A DNA stretch of 9,439 bases. Origin: Candidatus Acidiferrales bacterium. Its GTDB lineage: Bacteria > Acidobacteriota > Terriglobia > Acidiferrales > UBA7541. Position numbers and translations under genes: made by a program. Where the stretch lies: contig CATPAM010000286.1 of assembly GCA_955651735.1 (NCBI GenBank), forward strand, positions 1 through 9,439. Direction: 5' to 3'. Below are positions 1 through 6,623 of this stretch, in pieces. Below the pieces are notes generated by a model. That model was not told the origin of the DNA. It ran no database searches and saw nothing but the letters and a program-made list of their open reading frames with translations. Position 1 is the stretch's first letter. The number at the start of each line of letters is the position of its first letter.

Positions 1-260
1 ATACTAGAGGGCAGTCCGGCATGCAACGCGGCAATGCATTCGAGGGGTTGGCCGTCCTCCATTCGGATCAGTGCAGTGTGAGCAACGGCGACATCTTTGC
101 CGATCTTAATTGGCGTGCGCTTCCCGCTGTTGCTCGGGCGGAGGTAATAGGTCGCTCGTTCAATCGGAATCGGGCGATGGTTCTTCGAGAACTGCACATT
201 GACGAAAGGAAATTTGCCGTCACCTGCGTTGATGCGTGCGATGAGAGTGTAATAGGCCAT
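1..260 (-). CDS. Tyrosine-type site-specific integrase, N-terminal part (3' end cut by window edge)
   Basis: This frame is open from the ATG at 258-260 to the left edge, giving 86 residues of a longer protein. It begins MAYYTLIARINAGDGKF, and residues about 36-48 read ATYYLRPSNSGKR, followed by a GKD turn. This N-terminal pattern, a beta-strand 'YYLR...GKR' segment before the SAM-like DNA-binding region, resembles acidobacterial phage-type integrases. The catalytic Arg...His-x-x-Arg...Tyr domain lies outside the window, so the family call is inference supported by position: the gene starts 122 bases from the 3' end of a tRNA and reads away from it. A GAGG sits 9 bases before the chosen ATG. 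An in-frame ATG at 291-293 would add 11 residues but has no visible ribosome site. The plus-strand frame over the same bases is probably a shadow. An alternative is an unrelated small protein of the same element. Confidence 0.6.
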   Translation of the reverse strand, partial: MAYYTLIARINAGDGKFPFVNVQFSKNHRPIPIERATYYLRPSNSGKRTPIKIGKDVAVAHTALIRMEDGQPLECIAALHAGLPSS

Positions 261-320
261 ATCCGTTTTCCTCGCAAAGCGTGAAAGATTCATGTTGGAA
301 TGCAAGAAAAAACAGCAAAT

Positions 321-343
321 GTGGCAACAGTGGGTGGTAACAG
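321..343. repeat. Two near-identical 10-base direct repeats, possible integrase arm sites
   Basis: GTGGCAACAG (321-330) and GTGGTAACAG (334-343) differ at one base and start 13 bases apart. They lie between the putative integrase start and the tRNA 3' end. Tyrosine integrases of the lambda type bind short direct repeats (arm sites) flanking the crossover core, so arm-site identity is a reasonable guess. The sequence alone does not prove it; chance repeats of this length occur. Confidence 0.35.
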
Positions 344-382
344 TTAGCGGTTTTCTAGGGTAAGTTTGTTCGTTTCTTCAAA

Positions 383-458
<76 letters not shown>

Positions 459-478
459 ACCGAGCTGCGGCGTAATCA

Positions 479-507
479 ATTTTACACCGGGCCTTCGGAT
501 TCGTCCA
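479..507 (-). promoter_or_regulatory. Candidate sigma-70 promoter of tRNA-Ala
   Basis: On the minus strand TGGACG (-35 like) is followed after 17 bases by TAAAAT (-10 like), which puts the start of transcription about 14 bases before the tRNA 5' end. Spacing and position are right for a tRNA promoter. The -35 box matches the consensus at only four of six bases. Confidence 0.45.
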
Positions 508-532
508 CCGAGCGACCGCGCCCACCGCGCCT

Positions 533-1099
533 TCAGGTTGGCCTTTTTTCCATTTGAATAATCGGGAGAGACTCGCCGTTGAGTAGCGGGACTTCCAGAT
601 TCCTGACGGGGAGGTAGCCTCGTGCGCGGAAAAGCTTCGCGCCGGTCAGCGTAGCGCCCATCTCGAAGCGAGAAAAGCCGGCGGATTTTGCTGCGTTTTC
701 GCAGGCGTCGAGGAGGAGAGTGCCGACACCGCGGCGGGCCCAGTCTGGATGGATGAAGAAAGCGCGGATTTTGGCGGCGTCGCGATGAGGGTCGAGGAGG
801 TCGTCGTGGCGGTCGGTCCATTGGTCGGCGCCGTAGAGGGTTTTGCGTTTGCTCCAGCCGCCGCAGGCGATAATGAGCGGCTGCGGCGTTTGCGACTCGG
901 CCGGGCAATGCTCGACTAGCAGGTATGTGCCGTCGGTAATGAGTTGCGTATCCACACCGTAGACGGTCGTCAGCGCGCCTTCCATTTGCGCGGGAGTGTA
1001 ATCCTGCGCCTGGAGCCGACGGACGGAGACGTCGATGAGGGCGCGGAGGACGGGAAGGTCGGCGAGAAGTGCGGGGCGGATGCGGAACTCTGCTCGCAT
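533..1099 (-). CDS. GNAT-family N-acetyltransferase
   Basis: This 188-residue protein has the length and layout of a single-domain GNAT enzyme, which transfers an acetyl group from acetyl-CoA to an amine in the cytoplasm. An N-terminal strand (FRIRPALLADLPVLRALI) leads into helix 1. Motif A is at residues about 111-131: IRAFFIHPDWARRGVGT, where R122-R123-G124-V125-G126-T127 form the pyrophosphate-binding loop. A following helix and GAKLFRARGY (about 143-152) form motif B. The insertion with charged residues at about 85-108 may bear on substrate choice, but the substrate cannot be told. The ATG at 1097-1099 has no clear Shine-Dalgarno sequence and lies inside a perfect inverted repeat (1096-1112). 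A -10-like TACAAT (1115-1120, minus strand) just upstream would give a nearly leaderless message. The gene is separated from the tRNA by 74 bases and is divergent from the next gene. Confidence 0.88.
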   Translation of the reverse strand: MRAEFRIRPALLADLPVLRALIDVSVRRLQAQDYTPAQMEGALTTVYGVDTQLITDGTYLLVEHCPAESQTPQPLIIACGGWSKRKTLYGADQWTDRHDDLLDPHRDAAKIRAFFIHPDWARRGVGTLLLDACENAAKSAGFSRFEMGATLTGAKLFRARGYLPVRNLEVPLLNGESLPIIQMEKRPT

Positions 1100-1112
1100 G
1101 ACGGAGTCATGC
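1096..1112. repeat. Perfect inverted repeat over the start codon of the acetyltransferase
   Basis: GCATGAC and GTCATGC are separated by three bases (GGA). The arm at 1096-1102 contains the start codon of the acetyltransferase gene, and a -10-like TACAAT lies 3 bases further upstream. The position suits an operator for a dimeric repressor or a translation-blocking hairpin; neither is demonstrated. Confidence 0.4.
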
Positions 1113-1150
1113 CGATTGTAGCGGCAAAGAGGGCGACGCGCTTTTAATTA

Positions 1151-1178
1151 TTTACTGCGCAGCCGAGGTGGGTATGAT
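1151..1178 (+). promoter_or_regulatory. Candidate promoter of the secreted two-repeat protein
   Basis: TTTACT (1151-1156) and TATGAT (1173-1178) are 16 bases apart. Transcription would start near 1185, leaving a short leader of about 25 bases that holds the AGGAG at 1201-1205. The -10 box is good (five of six) and the -35 box moderate. Confidence 0.4.
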
Positions 1179-1211
1179 GCGGGCGCAGCTTTTGGCGTTT
1201 AGGAGATGGAC

Positions 1212-2291
1212 GTGAGGAAATGGATTGCGGGTTGCGCAAGTGTGGCGTTGCTGATTGCGGGTGAAGCTTTGCGTGCGCAGCAAGGCGCAAGCGACGCAAC
1301 CACGGCTGCGCGACAGACGGAGACCGATGAGTATACGAAGTACGAGCTGCTGGCCCCGGATAGCGCGAGCTTTCGGATCCGTTATGAAGTGACGGCGACG
1401 ACGGCGGGCGCTAAATATTATTACAACCCGATACGGAAGGGCAGCGTAGCTAGCGATGAAGCGGTCTACGACGCGATGAGCGGGGAGGCGCTGCCATTTG
1501 AAGTTGTGAGTGGGGAAGAGGCACGGAAGGATGCGTTGAGGGCGGATGCGGATGTGGGGACGGATTATATCAGGGTGCATCTAGCGCGGCCGGTGCCGAA
1601 GGACGGGCAGGGGCGGCTGCTGATTCTGAAGACATACAAGGATGCGAAGAGCTATTACCGGGATGGCGATGCGATCGTGTTTAACCGTTCGCTGGGCATC
1701 AGGAGAAATAGCGTGGTGCTGCCGGCGGGTTACGAGCTGATTGCGTGCAATGTGACGTCGCAGGTTTTGCCGGAAGCGGACGGGCGGACCGCGGTGAGCT
1801 TCATGAATGGAAGCGCGGGAGAGGCTCCGCTGATGTTGCGCGCGAGACTGGGTGCGCAGACGGGCGCCGCTGCGGCGCCTCGACCGCTGACGACGGCGGT
1901 TAGTTGGGAAGCGCCGTTCAGCGGGGAAACGGAGAAGCAGCGGCTTTCGGAGCGGGCGCATCAGGACCGCGACATCGTTTATTTTCTGAAGGAGCCGGCA
2001 ACGCATGCTTTCCGTCTGTATCACGATTACACGGAGTCGCGACCGGGCGTGGACAAGTACCTAAACGTGGTGCGCGCCGGCAGCACGGTTTCCGAGCCGT
2101 CAGCGTATGTGTTGGATACGGGAGAAAAGCTCGCGACGCAAATCATGAACGGAGACGAGTTCGCGGCGGCGAAGATCGACGCGGGGGAAGCGGTGGCACC
2201 GACGGCGCAGGTGGTGGTGATACGGTTTACACCGGTGAAGAAGGGGGAATCGATAAGGCTGCGGATTTCGGAGACGTATACGGCGGTCTGA
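1212..2291 (+). CDS. Secreted protein of unknown function, two tandem domains, ended early by in-frame TGA
   Basis: I do not recognise a named family. From the GTG at 1212 the product is 359 residues. A signal peptide is clear: MRKW, a hydrophobic stretch (IAGCASVALLIAG), then ALRA before QQ as a likely signal peptidase I site, so the protein is exported. GTG 1212 is preferred to the ATG at 1206 because AGGAG (1201-1205) directly abuts that ATG but sits six bases before the GTG. Residues about 43-213 and from about 256 onward are two copies of one domain: SFRIRYEV matches AFRLYHDY, YYYNPIRKGSVAS matches KYLNVVRAGSTVS, and RLLILKTYKDAKSYY matches RLRISETYTAV-stop-SYR. The TGA at 2289-2291 falls exactly where copy 1 has Lys146, and homology to copy 1 continues in the same frame to 2519. 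The gene therefore looks recently broken, misread in sequencing, or read through. Its codons mostly end in G, unlike the C-ending codons of the transporter genes. Confidence 0.8.
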   Translation: MRKWIAGCASVALLIAGEALRAQQGASDATTAARQTETDEYTKYELLAPDSASFRIRYEVTATTAGAKYYYNPIRKGSVASDEAVYDAMSGEALPFEVVSGEEARKDALRADADVGTDYIRVHLARPVPKDGQGRLLILKTYKDAKSYYRDGDAIVFNRSLGIRRNSVVLPAGYELIACNVTSQVLPEADGRTAVSFMNGSAGEAPLMLRARLGAQTGAAAAPRPLTTAVSWEAPFSGETEKQRLSERAHQDRDIVYFLKEPATHAFRLYHDYTESRPGVDKYLNVVRAGSTVSEPSAYVLDTGEKLATQIMNGDEFAAAKIDAGEAVAPTAQVVVIRFTPVKKGESIRLRISETYTAV

Positions 2292-2519
2292 AGTTACCGG
2301 CTGGAGGGGGACGAGCTGGTGTTTGACCGGAGCCTGGGGCGGCCGCGCAATGCCGTCGTGCTGCCGGAAAGGTGGTACGTGACGGCCAGTGCGATTCCCG
2401 CAACAGTGAGCACGCTCGCGGATGGACGCGTGCGGCTGGACTTCTGGAATGGGCGGCCGGATTCCGTGGATATATTGATCAAGGCGAAGCGGCGCGGCGC
2501 GTCCGGCGAGAAAAAGTAG
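2292..2519 (+). pseudogene. Detached C-terminal remainder of the secreted two-repeat protein
   Basis: The frame continues after the TGA for 75 codons and ends at TAG 2517-2519. It encodes the second half of repeat 2: SYRLEGDELVFDRSLG, then PRNAVVLP, then DGRVRLDFWNG. These match copy 1 segments YYRDGDAIVFNRSLG, RRNSVVLP and DGRTAVSFMNG. No ribosome-binding site precedes any start in this stretch, so it is probably not an independent gene. If the TGA is read through or is a sequencing error, the full protein would run from 1212 to 2519 (about 435 residues) and contain two complete domains. Confidence 0.75.
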
Positions 2520-2523
2520 GAGA

Positions 2524-2555
2524 CGCTTTGCGAGCACGCGATGGTGCGCGAAGCG
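2524..2555. terminator. Hairpin between convergent genes, possible transcription barrier
   Basis: CGCTTTGC pairs with GCGAAGCG (one G-U), then a two-base bulge, then GCAC pairs with GTGC around a six-base loop. It sits between the 3' ends of the plus-strand secreted-protein gene and the minus-strand PilZ-TonB gene. No T-run follows immediately on the plus strand. On the minus strand a T-rich stretch (TCCTACTTTTT) follows within about 15 bases. It is not a textbook intrinsic terminator. Confidence 0.35.
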
Positions 2556-2622
2556 AATTAGTCCAGTCTTCCACCTAAATACCTTATGATTCCGTGCGAA
2601 TTCTGATGATGACAGGCGAGCG

Positions 2623-4167
2623 CTATTGCAATCGAAAAACAATGGTAATGTCCGCCTGTGTCTCCACCGGATCTCCATCGATGAACGTAGGTTCATAGCG
2701 CCACTCGCGCACTGCGGCCGTTGCGGCGGACGCAAGTAGGCCAGGCCCGCTCACCGGTGTCACTCCAATAATCTGCCCGGTGCGCCCTACACGCGCTCGC
2801 AACTCTACGCTTCCCTCAATGCGCTGTTTGCGGGCCTCCACAGGATAGAAGGGCTCGCTGTGCGATTTTAGTGTTCCGATAACCACTCGCTCGGATCGGC
2901 TAAACGCGGTCGGCTGGATCTGCAATGTTCTTTGCGCACTGATGGCTATAGCTGGGGAGGCGCTGATTGTTTCTGCCGGAAGATTGACGGAGAAAGGCCG
3001 CCCGCCCGGCCCCGGCGGGTTCACGAGAATGGAGTGCTCGGTCGCCGTCTTGCTCGGCTGAGCGTCCATTTCGCGGTTGTCGCGCGGCATTGCGCTTTCT
3101 GTGGAATGTCGCAGCTCCGATTCATTGGTACCCGGAACTAATGCGCTTCGGGTCCTAGAATCCGCTGTACTTACTCCGCCTGCCGCCGAGCTGCCTCTTG
3201 GCTCGGTCGCACCTTTCGGCTCCAAGTCCTTCTTCTCCGTGGCGGGCGTACTGGCAACCTGCGAATTCGGCGTCGGCCCGGGGGTCGGATTCGTACCCTC
3301 GTCCGATTTTTGCTGATCTCCAACCGAAGCGCTCTTCGCCTCCGTCTGATCCTCGGCAGCTCCAGTCGCGTCAGCCTGTTCGGGTGGAGCTGGCGGCGCC
3401 ACCTTCGGCGGCGGGGCGAGCTGGTTCTCTGCCGCGCTTGCAAGGTAAGCGATCAAGCGGTCTACGCTTCCCCGCCCAACGGTCGAACCCAGGGTGAAGA
3501 AGAGCGCCGCTACGAAAAGGACTACGAGCGCTTTGCCGCCCCAACCTCTGCGACGCAGCGTCGGCTCAATCCAAGCTCCCTCTTTTTCCGGCTCTGCCGC
3601 AAACATGGAGTAGTCCGTGAACCGAAAGGCCTGCGCTGGCGGCTCGGCCGCCGCGACGCCCGCCGTTTCCGCCTGAGTCGGCACGCGTTCTCTTTGCGTT
3701 GGCGCAGCCAGTGGCCGATCGCCGCGCACGATCACTGTTTCGCGAGCCCCTCCGCCCCCACGATCAGACGTAACAAGAGTTTGTTTGGAAGGTTCCCTTC
3801 CTCCATAGGATGAGGCCGGAAGGCTCTCCCTAGCATCTTCGGGAACGCCCTCGGCCGAAACCCATTTGTGAATCTGCTGCCGCGCTTCACCCGGCAGTTC
3901 TGTGAATTGAATCCCTCCTTCTTTCTTCGAATCGCTCAGCCAAACAATGCGACCGCTGGCCGTCAACCACGCGTGAGAGGCCGGTGCTTGAAAACGAATG
4001 CCGGTAAACTCACGGGAGGCCAAGGGCAGCGCCGAGCGCACCGCCAATCCGCCTTCGCTCAGGTTGAGTAGGATTCCCCCGTTCTCTTGCCCCAATTCCA
4101 CGTAGGACACGGGCGGTATCCTCCGCCGCGCATGGGCTCGGTTTCCGTGCTGTTCGGTTTTTGTCAT
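2623..4167 (-). CDS. PilZ domain - transmembrane - TonB C-terminal domain fusion protein
   Basis: The 514-residue product has three parts. Residues about 8-105 form a PilZ domain: an RxxxR-type cluster (R10, R14, with R15 and R16) and the N35-L-S-E-G-G40 motif are those that bind cyclic di-GMP. A low-complexity linker leads to one membrane helix at about 211-229 (GKALVVLFVAALFFTLG) preceded by RRRGWGG, giving a cytoplasmic N-terminus. A long Pro/Ala/Ser/Thr/Gln-rich periplasmic stretch (about 250-400) follows, then a TonB C-terminal domain (about 431-514) with EPFYPVEARKQRIEGSVELR, GRTGQIIGV and AVREWRYEP. TonB C-domains contact outer-membrane proteins, so the protein may pass a cyclic di-GMP signal across the envelope; that is inference. 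No ExbB or ExbD gene is visible. The ATG at 4165-4167 is chosen because the PilZ domain follows at once; a TTG at 4207-4209 is a weaker alternative. Neither has a good ribosome site. Confidence 0.88.
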   Translation of the reverse strand: MTKTEQHGNRAHARRRIPPVSYVELGQENGGILLNLSEGGLAVRSALPLASREFTGIRFQAPASHAWLTASGRIVWLSDSKKEGGIQFTELPGEARQQIHKWVSAEGVPEDARESLPASSYGGREPSKQTLVTSDRGGGGARETVIVRGDRPLAAPTQRERVPTQAETAGVAAAEPPAQAFRFTDYSMFAAEPEKEGAWIEPTLRRRGWGGKALVVLFVAALFFTLGSTVGRGSVDRLIAYLASAAENQLAPPPKVAPPAPPEQADATGAAEDQTEAKSASVGDQQKSDEGTNPTPGPTPNSQVASTPATEKKDLEPKGATEPRGSSAAGGVSTADSRTRSALVPGTNESELRHSTESAMPRDNREMDAQPSKTATEHSILVNPPGPGGRPFSVNLPAETISASPAIAISAQRTLQIQPTAFSRSERVVIGTLKSHSEPFYPVEARKQRIEGSVELRARVGRTGQIIGVTPVSGPGLLASAATAAVREWRYEPTFIDGDPVETQADITIVFRLQ

Positions 4168-4245
4168 GGCTGTACCGCTTGCGCTGGGTGGGCGGAGCGC
4201 AACGCACAAACACTCAACACTTGGCTAGTTTAGACTTGCTCGTTC

Positions 4246-4274
4246 ATTCTACGCCGACGGCAGGTGCCCCTCAA
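4246..4274 (-). promoter_or_regulatory. Candidate sigma-70 promoter of the PilZ-TonB gene
   Basis: On the minus strand TTGAGG and TAGAAT are exactly 17 bases apart in the gap between the protease and PilZ-TonB genes. Transcription would start near 4239, leaving a leader of about 70 bases before the ATG at 4167. This suggests the PilZ-TonB gene can be transcribed on its own even though it follows the protease gene in the same direction. Confidence 0.5.
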
Positions 4275-4293
4275 GGGTACTCCGGGTTTCGCC

Positions 4294-5937
4294 TCACCTC
4301 AGCAACTCCGTCGCATATCGCGCAGGCACCGCGAGGTTCGATCCTCCAAATCCCTTCAGGATTGCGAAATTCACTCCGATCACTTTTCCGTCGCGATTGA
4401 ACAGCGGCCCGCCCGATCCCCCGGAGGTAGTTGCGGCGTCGTAAACAATCTTATCCTTCAGCACATCGCCGATATGACCCTGTGTAGTGGTTGGCCGTAT
4501 CAACTTCTGCGCCGCCAGTTGCGAGACCATCTGGTTCACATTCTGTGTGCCATCCGCGATTTTCTGCGCAACATCTGCTCCCGCTCGCGCCAAAATCCCT
4601 TCGATCCCCGTCGGATATCCGATTAGCACCACAGGCTCGCCCGATACGCTGGCCTCACTGCGTTCATCCAGCTCCAACAACGCGGCGTTCGACGGCGCAG
4701 TCGCTTCCAATTTCAGCGTCGCCACGTCGGCGCTGGACGAGATTTTGTCGAGCTTCGCCGAAATCCCCTCTGAGCTTCCAGGGAAATACGCCTTGTACTG
4801 CAGCACGTAGGCCGCTGCCCCGTGATCGAGCAGTTCCTTCAGCTCGTCGTTGCTCCACCAGGGTTCGGCCACGTGGTGGTTGGTCAGAATGCGTCCATCC
4901 CGCCGAACCAGGAAGCCGGTCCCAAAAACGTCGATCTGCAAATGCGGGCCTGTTCCACCCGCGTCCAGCCGCACCATTCCTTTGTCATCCACCTGCGGTT
5001 TGCCCAAGGCATCTACTGCGATCTGAATCGGCTTCCCGCTTCCTTTGTCCAGAAACTCCACCATCACGTGCAGCAAGCAAACACTCGGCCCATAACTGTG
5101 TACAATCGTTTCGGCGATTTTCCCTTCATTTTCCAGCGATTTCAGCCGCTTTTGGGTGTCCACCAGCTGCTGCTTCAGCGATTGCGCATCCGAACCCTCC
5201 GCCGTGGCCATCTTCTTGCGCAAATCCTCCGATTGCGCCCGCAGCGTATCGCGGGCCGCGGAGTCGGATTTGGCGCTCGCATCCAGCGAACTCCGCACCT
5301 GCTCCGTGCGCTGCAGGAGTTGATCATGCAAGCCGAGCCCGCTGTTCAGCCGCGCAATGTCCGCCCGCAGTTGCAGCGTTTCCCTCTGGCTCCGTCCCAT
5401 GGTGATCACGATAAAAGCCGCCGCCAGAATCGCCGCGGCACTCACCACAAAAATCGCTGGTATCAGCCAGAACCGGTGCTTGCCGACCGCCCCGCCGCTC
5501 AGCGATTCCACCGCGATGTCCGCCATCTGTTCGCGCTGCACCGCGTACTTCAGCATCGTCTTCAGGTCTTCTTCCGGCTGGCGCTCGCGGAACTGTGTGC
5601 GCACTCGCGCGGCAAACTCCAATGCTTCAAACGGAAAAGTGATGACATCATCCGCGCCCAGATCCAGAGCACGCGCTCGCTCCAGCGCTCCCCCTCGCAC
5701 CACCATCACAATCCTGACCGACCCGCGCGTGTCTGACCGCGCTTTCAACTGCGTAATCATCCCGCAGCAACTCAAATCGGTCGGCGAAGCCTCGGTAACC
5801 AGCACCTCGGGCGAAAGCGCAAGCACCTCGTCCACGGTCAGCCCGGATTCGGTCGTGACATCGTAGCCTTGGCCCGCAAGGGCGCTACTTACCAGTTCAT
5901 TCGTCTCTGAATTCAGGTTCAGCAGGAGTACGCGCAT
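4294..5937 (-). CDS. Degenerate receiver domain - transmembrane - coiled coil - trypsin-like serine protease
   Basis: The product is 547 residues from the ATG at 5935-5937. Residues 1 to about 120 have a receiver fold (MRVLLLNLNSE, LDLGADDVITFPFEALE), but the acidic pocket is gone: N7/N9 replace the usual Asp pair, T48/E49 occupy the phospho-acceptor site, and F101 replaces the conserved Lys. It is therefore a pseudo-receiver. One membrane helix spans about 156-179. A charged coiled coil (about 182-275) follows, then a DegP/HtrA-like trypsin domain with H355 (LTNHHV), D404 (SSADVATLKL) and S508 (GGSGGP), so the triad is intact. The N-terminus should be cytoplasmic and the protease periplasmic. 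No PDZ domain follows; the protein ends soon after the protease fold. A GTG at 5971-5973 would add 12 residues, but the receiver fold starts at the ATG. The ribosome site is weak. It lies 126 bases upstream of the PilZ-TonB gene on the same strand. Its substrate is unknown. Confidence 0.88.
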   Translation of the reverse strand: MRVLLLNLNSETNELVSSALAGQGYDVTTESGLTVDEVLALSPEVLVTEASPTDLSCCGMITQLKARSDTRGSVRIVMVVRGGALERARALDLGADDVITFPFEALEFAARVRTQFRERQPEEDLKTMLKYAVQREQMADIAVESLSGGAVGKHRFWLIPAIFVVSAAAILAAAFIVITMGRSQRETLQLRADIARLNSGLGLHDQLLQRTEQVRSSLDASAKSDSAARDTLRAQSEDLRKKMATAEGSDAQSLKQQLVDTQKRLKSLENEGKIAETIVHSYGPSVCLLHVMVEFLDKGSGKPIQIAVDALGKPQVDDKGMVRLDAGGTGPHLQIDVFGTGFLVRRDGRILTNHHVAEPWWSNDELKELLDHGAAAYVLQYKAYFPGSSEGISAKLDKISSSADVATLKLEATAPSNAALLELDERSEASVSGEPVVLIGYPTGIEGILARAGADVAQKIADGTQNVNQMVSQLAAQKLIRPTTTQGHIGDVLKDKIVYDAATTSGGSGGPLFNRDGKVIGVNFAILKGFGGSNLAVPARYATELLR

Positions 5938-6053
5938 AGCTGCTAGTTTATCATCCCTCGCTAACGTCTCCACTCTGAGTCATCCTTTCCTGGACGAGCT
6001 AGCTTCTGACCCTTCCGGCCCTCGCCAACACTGGCCATTCCCTTTTTATCCCT

Positions 6054-6081
6054 TTGCGTTTATTCTCCTGTCCCGTACTTT
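6054..6081 (+). promoter_or_regulatory. Weak candidate promoter of the kinase-STAS genes
   Basis: TTGCGT (6054-6059) and TACTTT (6076-6081) are 16 bases apart in the divergent gap 5938-6112, with a start near 6088 and a leader of about 25 bases. The -10 box is poor, so a different sigma factor or another site is possible. I see no convincing promoter for the protease gene in the same gap. Confidence 0.25.
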
Positions 6082-6112
6082 AGGGGCAACGAGGCCGCCG
6101 GTCTTTCTTCTT

Positions 6113-6604
6113 ATGCGTCAGCGTGATACAAAAGGCGTAAGCCCCGCGTCGGATGACGGACTTTTACTAAAGCTGGAATTGTGCAGCGATCCTAAACTGC
6201 TTTGCGTCGTGCGTGGCGCGCTCGAACGCCTCACCGAGGTCTTCGGATTCTCGCCGCCGGATCGCCGTTCCGTCACTCGCGCGGTGGACGAAGCTCTCAC
6301 TAATATCATGCGCCATGCCTATAACGGACGGACCGATCAACCCATCGAAGTGTATTGCAGGCGTGTCCGCCCCCGCGTTTCCGAGAGTGCCGATGGCTTC
6401 GAAATTTTGCTCTGTGACCAGGGTCCTGCGGTTGACCCCTCAAAGTTGCGCGGCCGCCGCCTCGACGAAATCAAGCCAGGCGGCCTGGGCTTGCATTTTA
6501 TTCGCCAGAGCATGGATGCCGTGGAGTATCAGCGTGAGGGCAACACCAATCAGTTTCGGCTGGTCAAGTATCTTCAGCCATCGACGCAGTCGCGCAGTTC
6601 TTGA
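6113..6604 (+). CDS. ATP-binding anti-sigma-type regulator (RsbW/SpoIIAB-like serine kinase)
   Basis: The 163-residue protein is a single GHKL ATPase domain of the HATPase_c_2 type. The N box is AVDEALTNIMRHAY (57-70), with E60 as the likely catalytic base and N64 as the magnesium ligand, as in SpoIIAB and RsbW. The G1 box is DQGPAVD (102-108) and the G2 box is PGGLGLHFIRQ (122-132). In characterised relatives such a protein binds and inhibits a sigma factor and phosphorylates its STAS antagonist on serine. That partner is almost certainly the next gene, 19 bases downstream. No sigma factor gene is in the window. The ATG at 6113 is the only well-placed start, though its ribosome site is poor. 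The role is inferred from motifs and neighbours. The target could be a sigma factor elsewhere or the lipid transporter that follows. Confidence 0.87.
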   Translation: MRQRDTKGVSPASDDGLLLKLELCSDPKLLCVVRGALERLTEVFGFSPPDRRSVTRAVDEALTNIMRHAYNGRTDQPIEVYCRRVRPRVSESADGFEILLCDQGPAVDPSKLRGRRLDEIKPGGLGLHFIRQSMDAVEYQREGNTNQFRLVKYLQPSTQSRSS

Positions 6605-6623
6605 TTACCCAAAGGAGGACTCC

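Noticed and set aside
21..284. Plus-strand frame of 87 codons at the left edge
   Set aside because: The opposite strand holds a better frame, open to the edge, with a ribosome site and integrase-like sequence. The plus-strand product shows no recognisable pattern.
2289..2291. TGA as a selenocysteine codon
   Set aside because: The aligned residue in the sister repeat is Lys, not Cys, no redox motif surrounds it, and I see no convincing stem-loop just downstream.
2560..2640. Possible dif-like recombination site at the skew switch
   Set aside because: The AT-rich stretch CTAAATACCTTATGATT does not match the two-arm XerC/XerD consensus closely enough to support a call.
3171..3813. Plus- and minus-strand frames over the Pro-rich part of the PilZ-TonB gene
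   Set aside because: They are compositional shadows of a low-complexity linker. The main frame continues through to a conserved TonB domain.
6213..6623. Long upstream extension of the STAS frame
   Set aside because: It lies inside the kinase gene in another frame and encodes no STAS sequence. The strong AAAGGAGG before GTG 6624 marks the true start.
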